The notes under the pieces: model-generated
The model's database searches: none
Told to the model about the DNA's origin: nothing
Seen by the model: only the letters and a program-made list of their open reading frames with translations
Program-made: the position numbers and the translations under genes
Source of the DNA: Staphylococcus hominis subsp. hominis
Lineage (GTDB): Bacteria; Bacillota; Bacilli; Staphylococcales; Staphylococcaceae
DNA: 64,000 bases
Reading direction: 5' to 3'
NCBI RefSeq assembly: GCF_002901845.1
Contig: NZ_PPQE01000025.1
Coordinates: 369,658 to 433,657 of the forward strand
In this document: positions 43,154-53,825 of the stretch, piece by piece
Position numbering within the stretch: position 1 is the stretch's first letter
Layout of the letters: each line of letters opens with the position of its first letter

Positions 43154-44458
43154 GTGGCATTTGAATTTAGACTACCCGACATTGGTGAAGGTATCCACGA
43201 AGGTGAAATCGTTAAGTGGTTTGTTTCAGCCGGAGATACAATTGAAGAGGATGACGTATTAGCAGAGGTTCAAAATGATAAATCTGTAGTAGAAATCCCA
43301 TCTCCTGTAAGCGGTACAATTGAAGAAGTAGTAGTTGAAGAAGGCACTGTAGCAGTTGTAGGTGATGTCATTGTTAAAATTGACGCACCAGATGCAGAAG
43401 AAATGCAATTTAAAGGTCATGATGATGACGATGCTTCATCTAAAGAAGAAGAACCTGCAAAAGAAGAAGCTAAAACTGAAGAAACTCCAGCAGCTTCAAC
43501 ATCACAAGATGAAAAAGTAGACGAAAACAGACGAATTAAAGCAATGCCATCTGTACGTAAATATGCACGTGAAAAAGGCGTGAACATTAAAGCAGTTTCT
43601 GGTTCAGGTAAAAATGGACGTATTACTAAAGAAGACATCGATAACCACTTAAATGGTGGCGGTGCTCAAGCAGCAACAGCTTCAAATGAAAGTGCAGCTG
43701 CTTCAACATCAGAAGATACTTCTGCAGTTCAAACTCAATCAGTACCTGAAGGAGACTTCCCTGAAACTACAGAAAAAATCCCTGCTATGCGTAAAGCAAT
43801 TGCTAAAGCAATGGTTAACTCAAAACACACTGCTCCACACGTAACATTAATGGATGAAATTGATGTTCAAGACTTATGGGATCACCGTAAAAAATTCAAA
43901 GAAGTTGCAGCTGAACAAGGTATTAAATTAACATTCTTACCATATGTTGTTAAAGCGCTTGTTTCTGCACTTAAAAAATACCCAGCACTGAATACGTCAT
44001 TTAATGAAGAAGCTGGTGAAATTGTACACAAACATTACTGGAATATCGGTATCGCTGCAGATACTGAAAGAGGTTTATTAGTACCTGTAGTTAAAAATGC
44101 AGATCGTAAATCTATTTTCCAAATCTCAGATGAAATCAATGAATTAGCTGTTAAAGCTCGTGATGGTAAATTAACATCTCAAGAAATGAGCGGTGCTACA
44201 TGTACAATTAGTAACATCGGTTCGGCTGGTGGACAATGGTTCACTCCAGTTATCAATCACCCAGAAGTAGCTATTTTAGGTATTGGACGTATTGCTCAAA
44301 AACCTATTGTTAAAGATGGTGAAATTGTAGCAGCTCCAGTATTAGCATTATCATTAAGCTTTGACCACAGACAAATTGATGGTGCAACTGGTCAAAATGC
44401 TATGAATCATATCAAACGCTTATTAAATAATCCAGAATTATTATTAATGGAGGGGTAA
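43154..44458 (+). CDS. pdhC: Pyruvate dehydrogenase E2, dihydrolipoamide acetyltransferase
   Basis: A 434-residue E2. One lipoyl domain (1-80, lipoyl Lys43 in [10 protein letters not shown]), an Ala/Glu/Ser-rich linker, a peripheral-subunit binding domain (about 128-163, [23 protein letters not shown]), a second flexible linker, and the catalytic domain (about 205-434) with [13 protein letters not shown] near 399 (catalytic His and Asp). It forms the core of the complex. GGAGG precedes the GTG/ATG start region. It is separated from pdhB by 208 bases, so it may also have its own promoter or processing site. Confidence 0.95.
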   Translation: MAFEFRLPDIGEGIHEGEIVKWFVSAGDTIEEDDVLAEVQNDKSVVEIPSPVSGTIEEVVVEEGTVAVVGDVIVKIDAPDAEEMQFKGHDDDDASSKEEEPAKEEAKTEETPAASTSQDEKVDENRRIKAMPSVRKYAREKGVNIKAVSGSGKNGRITKEDIDNHLNGGGAQAATASNESAAASTSEDTSAVQTQSVPEGDFPETTEKIPAMRKAIAKAMVNSKHTAPHVTLMDEIDVQDLWDHRKKFKEVAAEQGIKLTFLPYVVKALVSALKKYPALNTSFNEEAGEIVHKHYWNIGIAADTERGLLVPVVKNADRKSIFQISDEINELAVKARDGKLTSQEMSGATCTISNIGSAGGQWFTPVINHPEVAILGIGRIAQKPIVKDGEIVAAPVLALSLSFDHRQIDGATGQNAMNHIKRLLNNPELLLMEG

Positions 44459-44461
44459 AAC

Positions 44462-45868
44462 ATGGTAGTTGGAGATTTCCCAATTGAAACAGATACTATT
44501 GTAATCGGAGCAGGTCCTGGTGGATATGTTGCTGCAATTCGTGCAGCTCAATTAGGACAAAAAGTTACTATTGTTGAAAAAGGTGACTTAGGTGGTGTGT
44601 GCTTAAACGTTGGATGTATTCCATCAAAAGCGTTATTACATGCTTCTCATCGTTTCGTAGAAGCTCAACACTCTGAAAATTTAGGGATTATTGCTGAAAG
44701 CGTATCACTTAAATTTGATAAAGTTCAAGAATTTAAACAATCAGTTGTTAATAAATTAACTGGCGGTGTTGAAGGTTTATTAAAAGGTAATAAAGTTGAC
44801 ATCGTTCGTGGTGAAGCTTATTTCGTAGATGAAAATAGTTTACGTGTTATGGATGAGAAAAGTGCTCAAACGTATAACTTCAAAAATGCTATTATTGCAA
44901 CTGGTTCAAGACCAATTGAAATTCCTAATTTTGAATTTGGTAAACGCGTTATCGATTCAACAGGCGCTTTAAACTTACAAGAAGTTCCTGGTAAATTAGT
45001 AGTTGTCGGTGGCGGTTATATTGGTTCAGAACTTGGTACTGCCTTTGCTCACTTCGGTTCTGAAGTTACAATTTTAGAAGGTGCTAAAGAAATTCTTGGC
45101 GGTTTCGAAAAACAAATGGTTCAACCTGTTAAAAAAGGTATGAAAGAAAAAGGCGTTGAAATTATCACTGAAGCTATGGCTAAAAACGCTGAAGAAACTG
45201 AAAACGGTGTTAAAGTTACTTACGAAGCTAAAGGTGAAGAAAAAACAATTGAAGCTGATTATGTATTAGTAACTGTAGGTCGTCGTCCAAATACAGACGA
45301 ATTAGGCTTAGAAGAATTAGGTCTTAAATTTGCTGATCGTGGATTATTAGAAGTAGACAAACAAAGTCGTACTTCTATTAAAAACATCTACGCAATTGGT
45401 GATATCGTACCTGGTTTACCACTTGCACACAAAGCAAGTTATGAAGGTAAAGTAGCTGCAGAAGTAATCTCAGGTCAAGCATCAGAAGTTGATTACATTG
45501 GTATGCCTGCTGTATGCTTCACTGAACCAGAATTAGCTCAAGTTGGCTATACTGAAGCTCAGGCTAAAGAAGAAGGTTTAGATTTCAAAGCATCTAAATT
45601 CCCTTATGCTGCTAACGGACGTGCTTTATCATTAGACGATACAACTGGTTTCGTTAAATTAATTACATTAAAAGAAGATGACACAGTTATTGGTGCTCAA
45701 GTAGCAGGTAATGGTGCTTCTGATATTATTTCTGAATTAGGTTTAGCTATCGAAGCAGGCATGAATGCTGAAGATATCGCATTAACTGTTCATGCTCACC
45801 CAACATTAGGTGAAATGACTATGGAAGTTGCTGAAAAAGCTATTGGATTACCAATCCATACTATGTAA
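44462..45868 (+). CDS. pdhD: Dihydrolipoamide dehydrogenase (E3)
   Basis: A 468-residue flavoprotein. FAD binding [19 protein letters not shown] near 14, redox-active Cys47/Cys52 in [20 protein letters not shown] site [21 protein letters not shown] near 180, FAD site IYAIGDI near 309 and the C-terminal HAHPTLGEM with the catalytic His. It reoxidises lipoamide with NAD+ for the Pdh and probably other 2-oxoacid complexes. GGAGGGG stands before the ATG. Confidence 0.96.
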   Translation: MVVGDFPIETDTIVIGAGPGGYVAAIRAAQLGQKVTIVEKGDLGGVCLNVGCIPSKALLHASHRFVEAQHSENLGIIAESVSLKFDKVQEFKQSVVNKLTGGVEGLLKGNKVDIVRGEAYFVDENSLRVMDEKSAQTYNFKNAIIATGSRPIEIPNFEFGKRVIDSTGALNLQEVPGKLVVVGGGYIGSELGTAFAHFGSEVTILEGAKEILGGFEKQMVQPVKKGMKEKGVEIITEAMAKNAEETENGVKVTYEAKGEEKTIEADYVLVTVGRRPNTDELGLEELGLKFADRGLLEVDKQSRTSIKNIYAIGDIVPGLPLAHKASYEGKVAAEVISGQASEVDYIGMPAVCFTEPELAQVGYTEAQAKEEGLDFKASKFPYAANGRALSLDDTTGFVKLITLKEDDTVIGAQVAGNGASDIISELGLAIEAGMNAEDIALTVHAHPTLGEMTMEVAEKAIGLPIHTM

Positions 45869-45935
45869 TTTCCTTTTGAAATAATTGAGAATTAAATCGA
45901 CGTATTTAATTGAAATAATTGAAATAACCATTTAC

Positions 45936-45972
45936 GGTGGGACTATGATTTTATAAGGAATCTAGTTCCACC
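45936..45972 (+). terminator. Terminator of the pdh operon
   Basis: GGTGGGACTA pairs with TAGTTCCACC (one G-T pair) and is followed by TTTTTTT. Confidence 0.88.
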
Positions 45973-46011
45973 TTTTTTTATAGAATTAAGTTTATATTTT
46001 GGAGGGTAATT

Positions 46012-46284
46012 ATGGAATATCAATATCCACTCGATTTAGATTGGTCTAATGAGGAAATGGTTGATGTTATTAAATTTTTTAATCAAATTGAAAACTATTA
46101 TGAAAAATCTATAATAGGTACTGAACTAATGAAACAATATAAAAAATTTAAACAAATTGTGCCAGGTAAAGCTGAAGAAAAACAAATTTTTAAAGAATTT
46201 GAAGAAAAAAGTGGCTATAATAGCTATAAAGTAATCCAAGAAGTTAAAAAACATCCTGATCAAGAAAATTTTAGTAAACATTAA
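46012..46284 (+). CDS. UPF0223 family protein (YktA-like)
   Basis: A 90-residue protein beginning [34 protein letters not shown], which is the UPF0223 family pattern, with [27 protein letters not shown] in the second half. No function is known. It is soluble, mainly helical and without cysteines. GGAGGG lies before the ATG. It stands between the pdh terminator and the hairpin before potR, as in other Bacilli where it is near pdh or lpd. Confidence 0.87.
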   Translation: MEYQYPLDLDWSNEEMVDVIKFFNQIENYYEKSIIGTELMKQYKKFKQIVPGKAEEKQIFKEFEEKSGYNSYKVIQEVKKHPDQENFSKH

Positions 46285-46328
46285 GATCTCTAATTTAATC
46301 TCAATTTTTTAATATACCTATTGAATTT

Positions 46329-46399
46329 AAAGCTGTATTTTGTTATTTTTATTAAGCATTAAACAAAATGTTTGATAATAGTAAACAAGATACAGCTTT
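46329..46399 (+). terminator. Long-loop terminator/attenuator directly before potR
   Basis: AAAGCTGTAT at 46329-46338 pairs perfectly with ATACAGCTTT at 46390-46399, and a T-run follows that abuts the AGGTGG ribosome binding site of potR. The 51-base loop contains an inner ATTAAACA/TGTTTGAT pairing. It may end the UPF0223 transcript or serve as an attenuator of the pot operon. Confidence 0.7.
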
Positions 46400-46415
46400 T
46401 TTTAGGTGGTTAGTT

Positions 46416-46955
46416 ATGCAAATTGGATATAAATTAAAAAATTTAAGACGTCAAAAAAATCTTACTCAAGAAGAGTTAGCGGAACGAACTGATTTATCAA
46501 AAGGATATATATCACAAATTGAAAGTGAATATGCGTCTCCAAGTATGGAAACATTTTTAAGTATATTAGAAGTATTAGGTACTACACCAAGTGATTTTTT
46601 TAAGGAAAAAGCGAAAGAAAAAGTATTGTATAAAAAAAGTGAACGGACTATTTATGATGAATATGACAGAGGATATATTTTAAATTGGGTTGTACCCAGT
46701 TCAAATGAAAATGAAATGGAACCTCTTATAATAACAATTAAGCCTGGATCATCGTACAAATCTTTTGAACCTTCTGAATCTGATACCTTTATTTATTGTT
46801 TAGAGGGATGTGTAACACTTACGTTAGGTAAAGAGCGCTATCAAGCTTATGAGGGAGATGTATTTTATTTTAGAGCAAATGAATTACATCAATTACATAA
46901 TAATTCAGAAAATGAAGTTAAAATTCTAATTGTAGCAACAGCATCATACTTATAA
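46416..46955 (+). CDS. potR: XRE-cupin transcriptional regulator of the pot operon
   Basis: A 179-residue protein from the ATG at 46416 ([36 protein letters not shown]), chosen for AGGTGG seven bases upstream; a longer in-frame start would run into the hairpin. Residues 1-65 form an XRE helix-turn-helix, and residues about 105-175 form a cupin ([41 protein letters not shown]). The pattern is that of PuuR-like regulators that sense polyamines. It is 13 bases before potA and so is probably the autoregulated first gene of the operon. The symbol is by position and not proven. Confidence 0.85.
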   Translation: MQIGYKLKNLRRQKNLTQEELAERTDLSKGYISQIESEYASPSMETFLSILEVLGTTPSDFFKEKAKEKVLYKKSERTIYDEYDRGYILNWVVPSSNENEMEPLIITIKPGSSYKSFEPSESDTFIYCLEGCVTLTLGKERYQAYEGDVFYFRANELHQLHNNSENEVKILIVATASYL

Positions 46956-46968
46956 AGGAGGAAATGGA

Positions 46969-48063
46969 TTGGAGTCACTATTATCTTTTAAAAAAGTTAC
47001 TAAGAAATTTGATGATACAACAATATTAAATAATATGAACTTAGATATTGAATCGGGATATTTTTATACGTTGCTCGGTCCCTCAGGATGTGGTAAAACT
47101 ACGATTTTAAAACTTATTGCAGGATTTGAACAACCTAATGAAGGTCAAATTATTTATAAAAATCAGTCTATCGAAAAATTACCTGCAAATAAACGTAGAG
47201 TAAATACAGTATTTCAAGATTATGCTTTATTTCCTCATTTAAATGTATATGAGAATATTGCTTTTGGTTTAAGACTAAAAAAGTTTTCTAAACAAGAGAT
47301 TGATAAAGAAGTTAAAGAAGCATTAAAACTTGTTAAGTTAACAGGTTATGAACAACGTCATATTGATGAAATGAGTGGGGGACAAAAACAAAGAGTCGCT
47401 ATTGCCAGAGCTATTGTAAATAAACCTGAAATTTTATTATTAGATGAATCTCTTTCGGCACTAGATTTAAAATTACGTACTGAAATGCAATATGAACTTC
47501 GTGAGTTACAAAAAAGATTAGGCATCACTTTTATTTTTGTTACTCATGATCAAGAAGAAGCATTGGCACTTAGTGATTATATTTTTGTGATGAAAGATGG
47601 TGAAATACAACAATTTGGTACACCAACAGATATTTATGATGAACCAGTGAATCGATTCGTGGCTGATTTTATTGGAGAATCTAATATTGTTGATGGCACA
47701 ATGGTTAAAGATTTTGTAGTGAATATATATGGTCAGGATTTTGAATGTGTCGATGCTCGGATTCCATCTGGGAAAAAAATTGAAGTAGTGATTCGTCCAG
47801 AGGATATTTCTTTAGTTGAATCGACACAAGGTTTATTCACTGCAACTGTCGATTCAATGCTTTTTAGAGGTGTACATTACGAAATTTGTTGTATTGATGA
47901 AAAAGGATATGAATGGGTTATTCAATCTACTAAAAAGACAACAATAGGAAGTCAGGTAGGTTTGTTTTTTGAACCTGAAGCTATTCATATTATGGTTCCT
48001 GGAGAAACTGAAGAAGAATTTGATAAACGTATTGAAAGTTATGAGGATATTGAACATGCGTAA
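46969..48063 (+). CDS. potA: Spermidine/putrescine ABC transporter ATPase
   Basis: A 364-residue ATPase. The start is TTG at 46969, seven bases after AAAGGAGG. Walker [18 protein letters not shown] near 38, signature [14 protein letters not shown] near 136, Walker [17 protein letters not shown] near 158 and the switch His in THDQEEAL. Residues about 240-364 are a TOBE-like regulatory domain. It powers polyamine import. Its 3' end overlaps potB by eight bases. Confidence 0.94.
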   Translation: MESLLSFKKVTKKFDDTTILNNMNLDIESGYFYTLLGPSGCGKTTILKLIAGFEQPNEGQIIYKNQSIEKLPANKRRVNTVFQDYALFPHLNVYENIAFGLRLKKFSKQEIDKEVKEALKLVKLTGYEQRHIDEMSGGQKQRVAIARAIVNKPEILLLDESLSALDLKLRTEMQYELRELQKRLGITFIFVTHDQEEALALSDYIFVMKDGEIQQFGTPTDIYDEPVNRFVADFIGESNIVDGTMVKDFVVNIYGQDFECVDARIPSGKKIEVVIRPEDISLVESTQGLFTATVDSMLFRGVHYEICCIDEKGYEWVIQSTKKTTIGSQVGLFFEPEAIHIMVPGETEEEFDKRIESYEDIEHA

Positions 48064-48859
48064 TTTAAATAAATTTCTCATCATTCCATATTTATTATGG
48101 ATGATTATTTTTATTATTATTCCTGTGCTATTACTTGTATATTTTTCATTTATCGATATAAATGGTCACTTTAGTTTTACAAATTATCGACAAGTCTTTT
48201 CAATGAAATATTTAAAAATGATGTGGGATTCTATTTTTTATGCGGCACTTATAACAATCATTACACTAATTATAAGTTATCCTGCAGCCTATTTTATTAG
48301 ATCTTCAAAATTCCAAAATATTTGGTTACTTATATTAATCATACCCACATGGATTAATTTATTGTTAAAAACGTATGCTTTTATTGGAATTTTAAGTCAC
48401 GAAGGTATGATTAATAAAATGTTAGGTATAATGCATATTGGTCCACTAAACTTGTTGTTTACATCAGGTGCGTTTTTACTTGTTGCAAGTTATATTTATA
48501 TACCATTTATGATTTTGCCTATTTTTAATAGCATGAAATCAATTCCTAATAATTTATTACAAGCTTCAAGTGATTTAGGTGCAAATACATTTACTACTTT
48601 TCGTAAAGTCATACTTCCTTTAACTAAAGAAGGTGTGATGACAGGTGTTCAAGTTACATTTATACCAGCACTATCATTATTTATGATTACTAGATTGATA
48701 GCTGGAAATAAAGTGATTAATATTGGTACATCTATTGAGGAACAATTTTTAGTTATTCAAAACTACGGAATGGGTTCGACAATAGCTATCTTTTTAATTG
48801 TATTTATGGCCTTTATCTTAATTATTACTAAATCTAAAGAAACAAATGGAAGAGGGTGA
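48056..48859 (+). CDS. potB: Spermidine/putrescine ABC transporter permease PotB
   Basis: A 267-residue permease. I chose the ATG at 48056 ([19 protein letters not shown]) inside the potA 3' end, eight bases after GAGGAT; the open frame extends much further upstream inside potA but that part is only a shadow. Six membrane segments; the EAA loop is [28 protein letters not shown] near 180-207. It forms the channel with PotC. Confidence 0.92.
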   Translation: MRNLNKFLIIPYLLWMIIFIIIPVLLLVYFSFIDINGHFSFTNYRQVFSMKYLKMMWDSIFYAALITIITLIISYPAAYFIRSSKFQNIWLLILIIPTWINLLLKTYAFIGILSHEGMINKMLGIMHIGPLNLLFTSGAFLLVASYIYIPFMILPIFNSMKSIPNNLLQASSDLGANTFTTFRKVILPLTKEGVMTGVQVTFIPALSLFMITRLIAGNKVINIGTSIEEQFLVIQNYGMGSTIAIFLIVFMAFILIITKSKETNGRG

Positions 48860-48864
48860 ATTAA

Positions 48865-49674
48865 ATGAAATGGTACGGGAAACTTTATATAGGAATATTA
48901 CTTGTTATATTATACCTTCCTATTTTTTTCTTAATGTTTTATTCGTTTAATTCAGCTGGAAATATGGTACATTTTGAACATTTTACATTAGAACATTATC
49001 AAGCTTTATTTCAAGATGATCATTTAATGTCTGTAATATTCAATACAATAGCAGTTGCATTGCTATCCGCAGCAGTATCTACTATTATAGGAACATTTGG
49101 AGCAATATCAATTTATTATTTGCGAAATAAGAAGTTTAAATTGACATTACTTACATTAAATAATGTACTAATGGTTTCATCTGATGTTGTCATAGGTGCC
49201 TCATTTTTAATTATGTTCACTGCTTTAGGACATATATTTGGATTAGGGTTAGGATTTGGAACAGTATTAGCATCGCATATTGCATTCTGTATACCTATAG
49301 TAGTCATTCTTGTGCTACCACAGCTATATGAAATGAATCATAATATGTTAAATGCAGCTCGTGATTTAGGCGCTACAGAATATCAAGTACTCGGACGTAT
49401 ACTTTTACCAAACTTAATGCCTGCTATTATTGGTGGCTTTTTTATGGCACTTACCTATTCTCTAGATGATTTTACTGTAAGTTTTTTTGTGACAGGTAAT
49501 GGATTTAGTGTCTTATCAGTAGAGGTGTATGCCATGGCTCGAAAAGGTATCAGTATGGAAATAAATGCTATTTCAACAATCTTATTTTTAGCTATTGTGC
49601 TAGGTATTATTGGATACCATGCACTTCAAAATATATTAAAACGTAGAAGTGCTAAAAGAGGTGCAATAGAATGA
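48865..49674 (+). CDS. potC: Spermidine/putrescine ABC transporter permease PotC
   Basis: A 269-residue permease with six membrane segments, starting MKWYGKLYIGILLVILYLPIFFLMFYSFN. The EAA loop is AARDLGATEYQVLGRILLPNLMPAIIGG near 164-191, and SLDDFTVSFFVTGNG near 198 is typical of PotC. AGAGGGTG precedes the ATG; the stop overlaps potD by four bases. Confidence 0.93.
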   Translation: MKWYGKLYIGILLVILYLPIFFLMFYSFNSAGNMVHFEHFTLEHYQALFQDDHLMSVIFNTIAVALLSAAVSTIIGTFGAISIYYLRNKKFKLTLLTLNNVLMVSSDVVIGASFLIMFTALGHIFGLGLGFGTVLASHIAFCIPIVVILVLPQLYEMNHNMLNAARDLGATEYQVLGRILLPNLMPAIIGGFFMALTYSLDDFTVSFFVTGNGFSVLSVEVYAMARKGISMEINAISTILFLAIVLGIIGYHALQNILKRRSAKRGAIE

Positions 49675-50744
49675 AACAATTTTTTCAGTTAATTATCGGT
49701 GCCATTGTAGTAGGATTGATATGTTTAGGAATAAGTCATTGGTTTAATTCTCAAGATCATACAAAAACTGGTAAAAAAGTTTATGTATATAACTGGGGGG
49801 AATACATTGATCCCGATTTAATAAAGAAATTTGAAAAAGAGACAGGTATACAAGTTGTTTATGAAACGTTTGATTCGAATGAAGCCATGGAAGCAAAAAT
49901 TAAAAATGGTGGTACACATTATGATGTTGCATTTCCAAGTGAATATACTGTTCAAAAATTAAAAAGAGAACATTTATTAGAACCTTTAGATCATCAGAAA
50001 ATACCTAATATTAAAAATTTGGATTCTGATTATATGAATATGGCTTATGATCCACATAATAACTATTCAATACCATATTTTTTTGGAACGGTAGGTATTC
50101 TATACAATAAAAAAGCGTATCCTAATGAACAATTTGATAGTTGGAACAATTTATATCAGTCTAAATACAAAAATGACATATTACTTGTTGACGGGGCTAG
50201 AGAAATTATAGGATTAGCTTTAAATAAATTGGGTTATAGTTTAAATGATTCCAATCCTGTTCATATTAAGCAAGCAGAACAAGACTTACAATCTCTTACC
50301 CCTCAAGTTAGAGGGGTAGTAGGTGATGAAATTACTATGATGCTTCAACAAAATGAAGGCCATATTGCTGTAGTATGGAGTGGTGTAGCAGCACCACTTG
50401 TTCAAGAGGGAGATACTTATGATTATGTGGTTCCTAAAGAAGGTTCGAATGTATGGTTTGATAATATGGTCATTCCTAAAACTGCTCAAAATAAAGAAGG
50501 CGCCTACCAATTTATTAACTTTTTATTAGATGCTAAAAATAATAAACAAAATACAGAATGGGTTGGGTATGCTACTCCGAATAAGGCAGCTAGAAATTTA
50601 TTACCAAATAACATAAAAAACGATCATCGTTTTTATCCAACTCAAAAAGAACAAAAACGTTTAGAAGTTTATAAAGACTTAGGAGAGAAAACATTAGGAG
50701 AATATAATGAAAGCTTCTTGAATTTTAAAATGTCGTTAAAATAA
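49671..50744 (+). CDS. potD: Spermidine/putrescine-binding protein
   Basis: A 357-residue binding protein. The N-terminal hydrophobic segment (about 5-24) has no clear lipobox (GLIC only), so it is probably an uncleaved membrane anchor. The binding domain begins KVYVYNWGEYIDPDLIKKFEKETGI near 36; FPSEYTVQKL near 92 and the VVWSGVAAPL, WFDNMVIPK blocks near 220-270 are PotD features around the polyamine pocket. It delivers polyamine to PotBC. Translation is coupled to potC. Confidence 0.93.
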   Translation: MKQFFQLIIGAIVVGLICLGISHWFNSQDHTKTGKKVYVYNWGEYIDPDLIKKFEKETGIQVVYETFDSNEAMEAKIKNGGTHYDVAFPSEYTVQKLKREHLLEPLDHQKIPNIKNLDSDYMNMAYDPHNNYSIPYFFGTVGILYNKKAYPNEQFDSWNNLYQSKYKNDILLVDGAREIIGLALNKLGYSLNDSNPVHIKQAEQDLQSLTPQVRGVVGDEITMMLQQNEGHIAVVWSGVAAPLVQEGDTYDYVVPKEGSNVWFDNMVIPKTAQNKEGAYQFINFLLDAKNNKQNTEWVGYATPNKAARNLLPNNIKNDHRFYPTQKEQKRLEVYKDLGEKTLGEYNESFLNFKMSLK

Positions 50745-50816
50745 GTGATAATTAGTAGTTATTTTCCTATAAATTAGATATAATAATTTGACAAGTCAAT
50801 TAAGGAGTTGTAATAA

Positions 50817-51938
50817 ATGTCAGGAGAACGATACACACAAATCAAACGACCTGTGAGCCGTTTAACTGAGAAACTTTTAGGTTGGATTAGTTGGATTTTC
50901 TTATTAATATTAACGGTTATTACAATGTTTATTGCACTCGTATCATTCAGTAATGATACATCAATTCAAAATCTTGAAAATTCCATGAATAATAATCAAT
51001 TAATACAACAAATACTAGTTAACAATAGTCTAAATACGACTCAATTTGTTATATGGTTACAAAATGGAATTTGGGCAATTATCGTGTACTTTATCATTTG
51101 TTTATTAATTTCATTTTTAGCTTTGATTTCTATGAATATTAGAATTTTATCTGGAATATTGTTTTTAATTGCTTCCATTATTACTTTGCCTTTAGTGTTA
51201 TTATTTATTACATTAATTATTCCAATCTTCTTCTTCATTACAGCGATTATGATGTTTGCAAGAAGAAGTAAAATAGAAACAGTTCCAGCATATGGTTCTA
51301 CTTACGATTATCCCCCTTATTATAATCAAAGAGATGATTATGATGATAGATATTATTATGAAGAAGAACCTACTCAATATAATGATGAAGAAGAGTACAT
51401 AGAACCACCTCGTAAGACTAAAAAATCAGAACGTCGTATTCGTCGTAAACCTTCAAGTGATTATAATGAAAGAGAACATGATTATGAAGATTATCATCAT
51501 ATTACTCAAAATAATGATGAGCAAGATTTTAATGAGGATATTGAGGAAGATAAATATAATCAATACCCTAAACGTGCTGTAACAAGTGAATATCAACAAT
51601 CTTCAAATGAGGATGATACTTCTGGCGTGCTTTCAAGACAAAGAAAGTATAAATATAAATCAAAAAATAGTATGCCGAATGAAGTTAATGATGATGAAAA
51701 TAATGTAGAAAAAGACTTATATATTGATAAGAAAGAACAAAAAGCACAACGTAAAAGAGAAAAAGCGGAATTACGTGCTAAGAAAAAAGAAAAACGTAAA
51801 GCTTATAATCAACGTATGAAAGAAAAAAGAAAGAATCAGCCAAGTGCTGTTAATCAACGTCGAATGAATTATGAAGAACGCAAACAAATTTTAAATAAAG
51901 AAGAAAACAAAGAGAAACACTCGGTTGATCAGGAATAA
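50817..51938 (+). CDS. Membrane protein with long charged cytoplasmic tail, unknown
   Basis: A 373-residue protein. Residues 1-145 have four membrane segments (about 22-45, 80-102, 103-122, 126-145); the rest is a low-complexity hydrophilic tail, first acidic and tyrosine-rich (YDYPPYYNQRDDYDDRYYYEEEP near 163), then very basic (AQRKREKAELRAKKKEKRKAY near 314). No known domain is visible. It lies 72 bases after potD, with AAGGAG before the ATG. The same gene sits downstream of potABCD in S. aureus, so it is conserved though uncharacterised. Confidence 0.75.
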   Translation: MSGERYTQIKRPVSRLTEKLLGWISWIFLLILTVITMFIALVSFSNDTSIQNLENSMNNNQLIQQILVNNSLNTTQFVIWLQNGIWAIIVYFIICLLISFLALISMNIRILSGILFLIASIITLPLVLLFITLIIPIFFFITAIMMFARRSKIETVPAYGSTYDYPPYYNQRDDYDDRYYYEEEPTQYNDEEEYIEPPRKTKKSERRIRRKPSSDYNEREHDYEDYHHITQNNDEQDFNEDIEEDKYNQYPKRAVTSEYQQSSNEDDTSGVLSRQRKYKYKSKNSMPNEVNDDENNVEKDLYIDKKEQKAQRKREKAELRAKKKEKRKAYNQRMKEKRKNQPSAVNQRRMNYEERKQILNKEENKEKHSVDQE

Positions 51939-51963
51939 TTGAAGGTTATTAGTTTTACGTGTA

Positions 51964-51998
51964 ACTCCCAAGCAATTTGAATTGAATTGCTTGGGAGT
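51964..51998 (+). terminator. Terminator after the tailed membrane protein gene
   Basis: ACTCCCAAGCAATT and AATTGCTTGGGAGT form a perfect 14-base-pair stem with a seven-base loop, followed by TTATTTAT. The stem is very strong, the T-tract weak. Confidence 0.85.
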
Positions 51999-52251
51999 TT
52001 ATTTATCGTCAATAAAAATAAAATTGGATAAGTATGTAATAATAGAAAGATATAAATTAAAATAAAATGCATACATAATTGAAATGATATAATCGCAATA
52101 ATTAGTTCTATTGGAGTATTTGTAAAACCTACATTAATTATTAAAAATTAAATCTATACTATTCATATTATGACATTGATATGAAAGTTTAATATAGTGT
52201 GGTTTGCAATGATATTATGGAAGTTATAATGAATTAAAAGAATACAGAGAA
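51999..52251. other. Intergenic region between two terminators, no gene seen
   Basis: About 250 AT-rich bases with no ribosome-binding-site-backed frame. A short frame near 52090-52150 reads IIAIISSIGVFVKPTLIIKN before a stop but has no start or homology I can name. Confidence 0.5.
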
Positions 52252-52295
52252 AAACTATTGTTAAGATATCATGTTCAATACCTTAACAATAGTTT
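52252..52295 (-). terminator. Terminator of mntH
   Basis: AAACTATTGTTAAG pairs with CTTAACAATAGTTT; on the minus strand TTTTTC follows. It lies right after the mntH stop. Confidence 0.87.
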
Positions 52296-52299
52296 TATT

Positions 52300-53646
52300 T
52301 TATGCAAAAAATTCTTTAAATGTTTCGATAATTAAATAAACATTAAGTAGGCTTAGAATAATAATTAAACTCCAAGAACAAAAGTTAATCCAGTTTTTAT
52401 TATAAAAAGGGCCCATTAATTTTTTGTTGCTTGTTGCAAGTTGTAAAGGAATGAGTGAAAACGGTAAAGCGATACTTAAAAATACTTGAGAAAGTACTAA
52501 AAGTTGTTCCATTTTATTTTCATTACCTTTAAATACAATTAAACAAATTATAACAGGAATGACAGCTAAACCTCTAGTTATTAATCGTCTTAACCAATTT
52601 GGAATTGATAATCTTAAAAATCCTTCCATAACAATTTGACCTGAGAGTGTTCCAGTGATTGTAGAATTTTGTCCAGATGCAAGTAGTGCAATAGCGAATA
52701 ATGTACTCATTATACTGCCAAGTACTGATCCTAGAAGCGGCTGAGTTTTAAGGGCATGATATAAATCATAAAATCCTCCTAATTTATCAGCATTAACACC
52801 ATAAAATAGTGCAGCACCTAATATAAGTAACAAGCAATTTACTATAAAAGCGATGCTTAATTGTATATTAGAATCAATTGTTGCATATTTAATTGCTTGT
52901 GCCTTATCGTTCTCATTAGTTCTATCATATTTACGTGATTGTACAATCGAAGAATGTAAATAGAGATTGTGAGGCATAATTGTAGCACCAATAATCCCTA
53001 AAGCAATATACAGTACACTATGATTTGTAACGATATCCTTATGAGGAATAAACCCGTTAAGAATATTAATCACTTTAGGTGATGAAATAAATACTTCGAA
53101 TAAGAAAATAATTAGAACAGTAAAAATTAATGTTCCGACAATCGCTTCGATTTTTCTGAAGCCAAATTTCATAATAAAGAGTAAAAGAAAAACATCTAAA
53201 ACAGTTATAAGTGCACCTATAATTAAAGGAATATTAAACAATAAGTCTAGAGCTATTGCACTTCCGATAATTTCAGCAATATCTGTAGCGATAATAGCTA
53301 GTTCTGCTATTATCCAAAATATAATTGCTAACGGGCGATTTAAATAATGACGTGTCATTTGTGCTAAATCCATCTCTGTAGCAATACCTAATCTAACTGT
53401 CATACTTTGCAAAAGCATTGCAGCTAAACTAGAAACTAAAATAATAAAAAGAAGAATATAGCCAAATTGTGCTCCGCCTTGCATAGATGTAATCCAGTTA
53501 CCTGGATCCATATATCCCACCGCTACTAATAATCCTGGACCTAAAAAAGCTAAAAATTTTTGGCTTGCACTTTTATTACTACTAAAGTCTACTGTATTAT
53601 TAATTTCGTCTAAGCTACGTTGTTTTTTATTACTCATATGATTCAT
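52300..53646 (-). CDS. mntH: Mn2+ transporter, Nramp family
   Basis: A 448-residue protein with about 11 membrane segments. [28 protein letters not shown] near residue 33 has the metal-binding DPGN motif in helix 1, and [22 protein letters not shown] near 217 is the conserved MPH of helix 6 and the transport signature. It imports Mn2+ with protons. The ATG at 53646 is seven bases after AGGAG. A near-perfect metal-regulator palindrome lies 45 bases upstream. Monocistronic. Confidence 0.95.
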   Translation of the reverse strand: MNHMSNKKQRSLDEINNTVDFSSNKSASQKFLAFLGPGLLVAVGYMDPGNWITSMQGGAQFGYILLFIILVSSLAAMLLQSMTVRLGIATEMDLAQMTRHYLNRPLAIIFWIIAELAIIATDIAEIIGSAIALDLLFNIPLIIGALITVLDVFLLLFIMKFGFRKIEAIVGTLIFTVLIIFLFEVFISSPKVINILNGFIPHKDIVTNHSVLYIALGIIGATIMPHNLYLHSSIVQSRKYDRTNENDKAQAIKYATIDSNIQLSIAFIVNCLLLILGAALFYGVNADKLGGFYDLYHALKTQPLLGSVLGSIMSTLFAIALLASGQNSTITGTLSGQIVMEGFLRLSIPNWLRRLITRGLAVIPVIICLIVFKGNENKMEQLLVLSQVFLSIALPFSLIPLQLATSNKKLMGPFYNKNWINFCSWSLIIILSLLNVYLIIETFKEFFA

Positions 53647-53690
53647 TCATAAACTCCTAAAATCTTTTTAATTATATTAACCTAAATATA

Positions 53691-53710
53691 TTTTTAGGTC
53701 AACCTAAAAA
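53691..53710 (-). promoter_or_regulatory. Candidate MntR operator of mntH
   Basis: TTTTTAGGT and ACCTAAAAA form a perfect palindrome around two bases, 45 bases before the mntH start; an additional half-site TTAACCTAAAT lies at about 53678. The pattern fits DtxR-family boxes (TTAGGT-N-ACCTAA), and MntR is the DtxR-family manganese regulator of Mn2+ uptake in staphylococci. Confidence 0.68.
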
Positions 53711-53785
53711 AGTTGTAAAAAAGAATATTACTGAATTTAGATGGATCTTCAAGACAGTGAGTGATTACCAATAAAATAAAAAACA

Positions 53786-53811
53786 CCTGAGATTTCTAGT
53801 AAAGTCCCAGG
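53786..53811 (-). terminator. Terminator of the DUF1054 gene
   Basis: CCTGAGATTT pairs with AAAGTCCCAGG with two mismatched or wobble positions; on the minus strand TTTTTTATTTTATT follows. It resembles the CCTGAGACA terminators at 27626 and 33462. Confidence 0.78.
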
Positions 53812-53825
53812 CCGAAGAATAGTAT

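Noticed and set aside
47969-48055. Longer potB start inside potA
   Set aside because: The extension is an off-frame reading of potA; the family starts at the ATG at 48056.
52080-52150. Short hydrophobic frame IIAIISSIGVFVKPTLIIKN in the mntH-side intergenic region
   Set aside because: No start codon, ribosome binding site or recognised family; AT-rich DNA often gives such strings.
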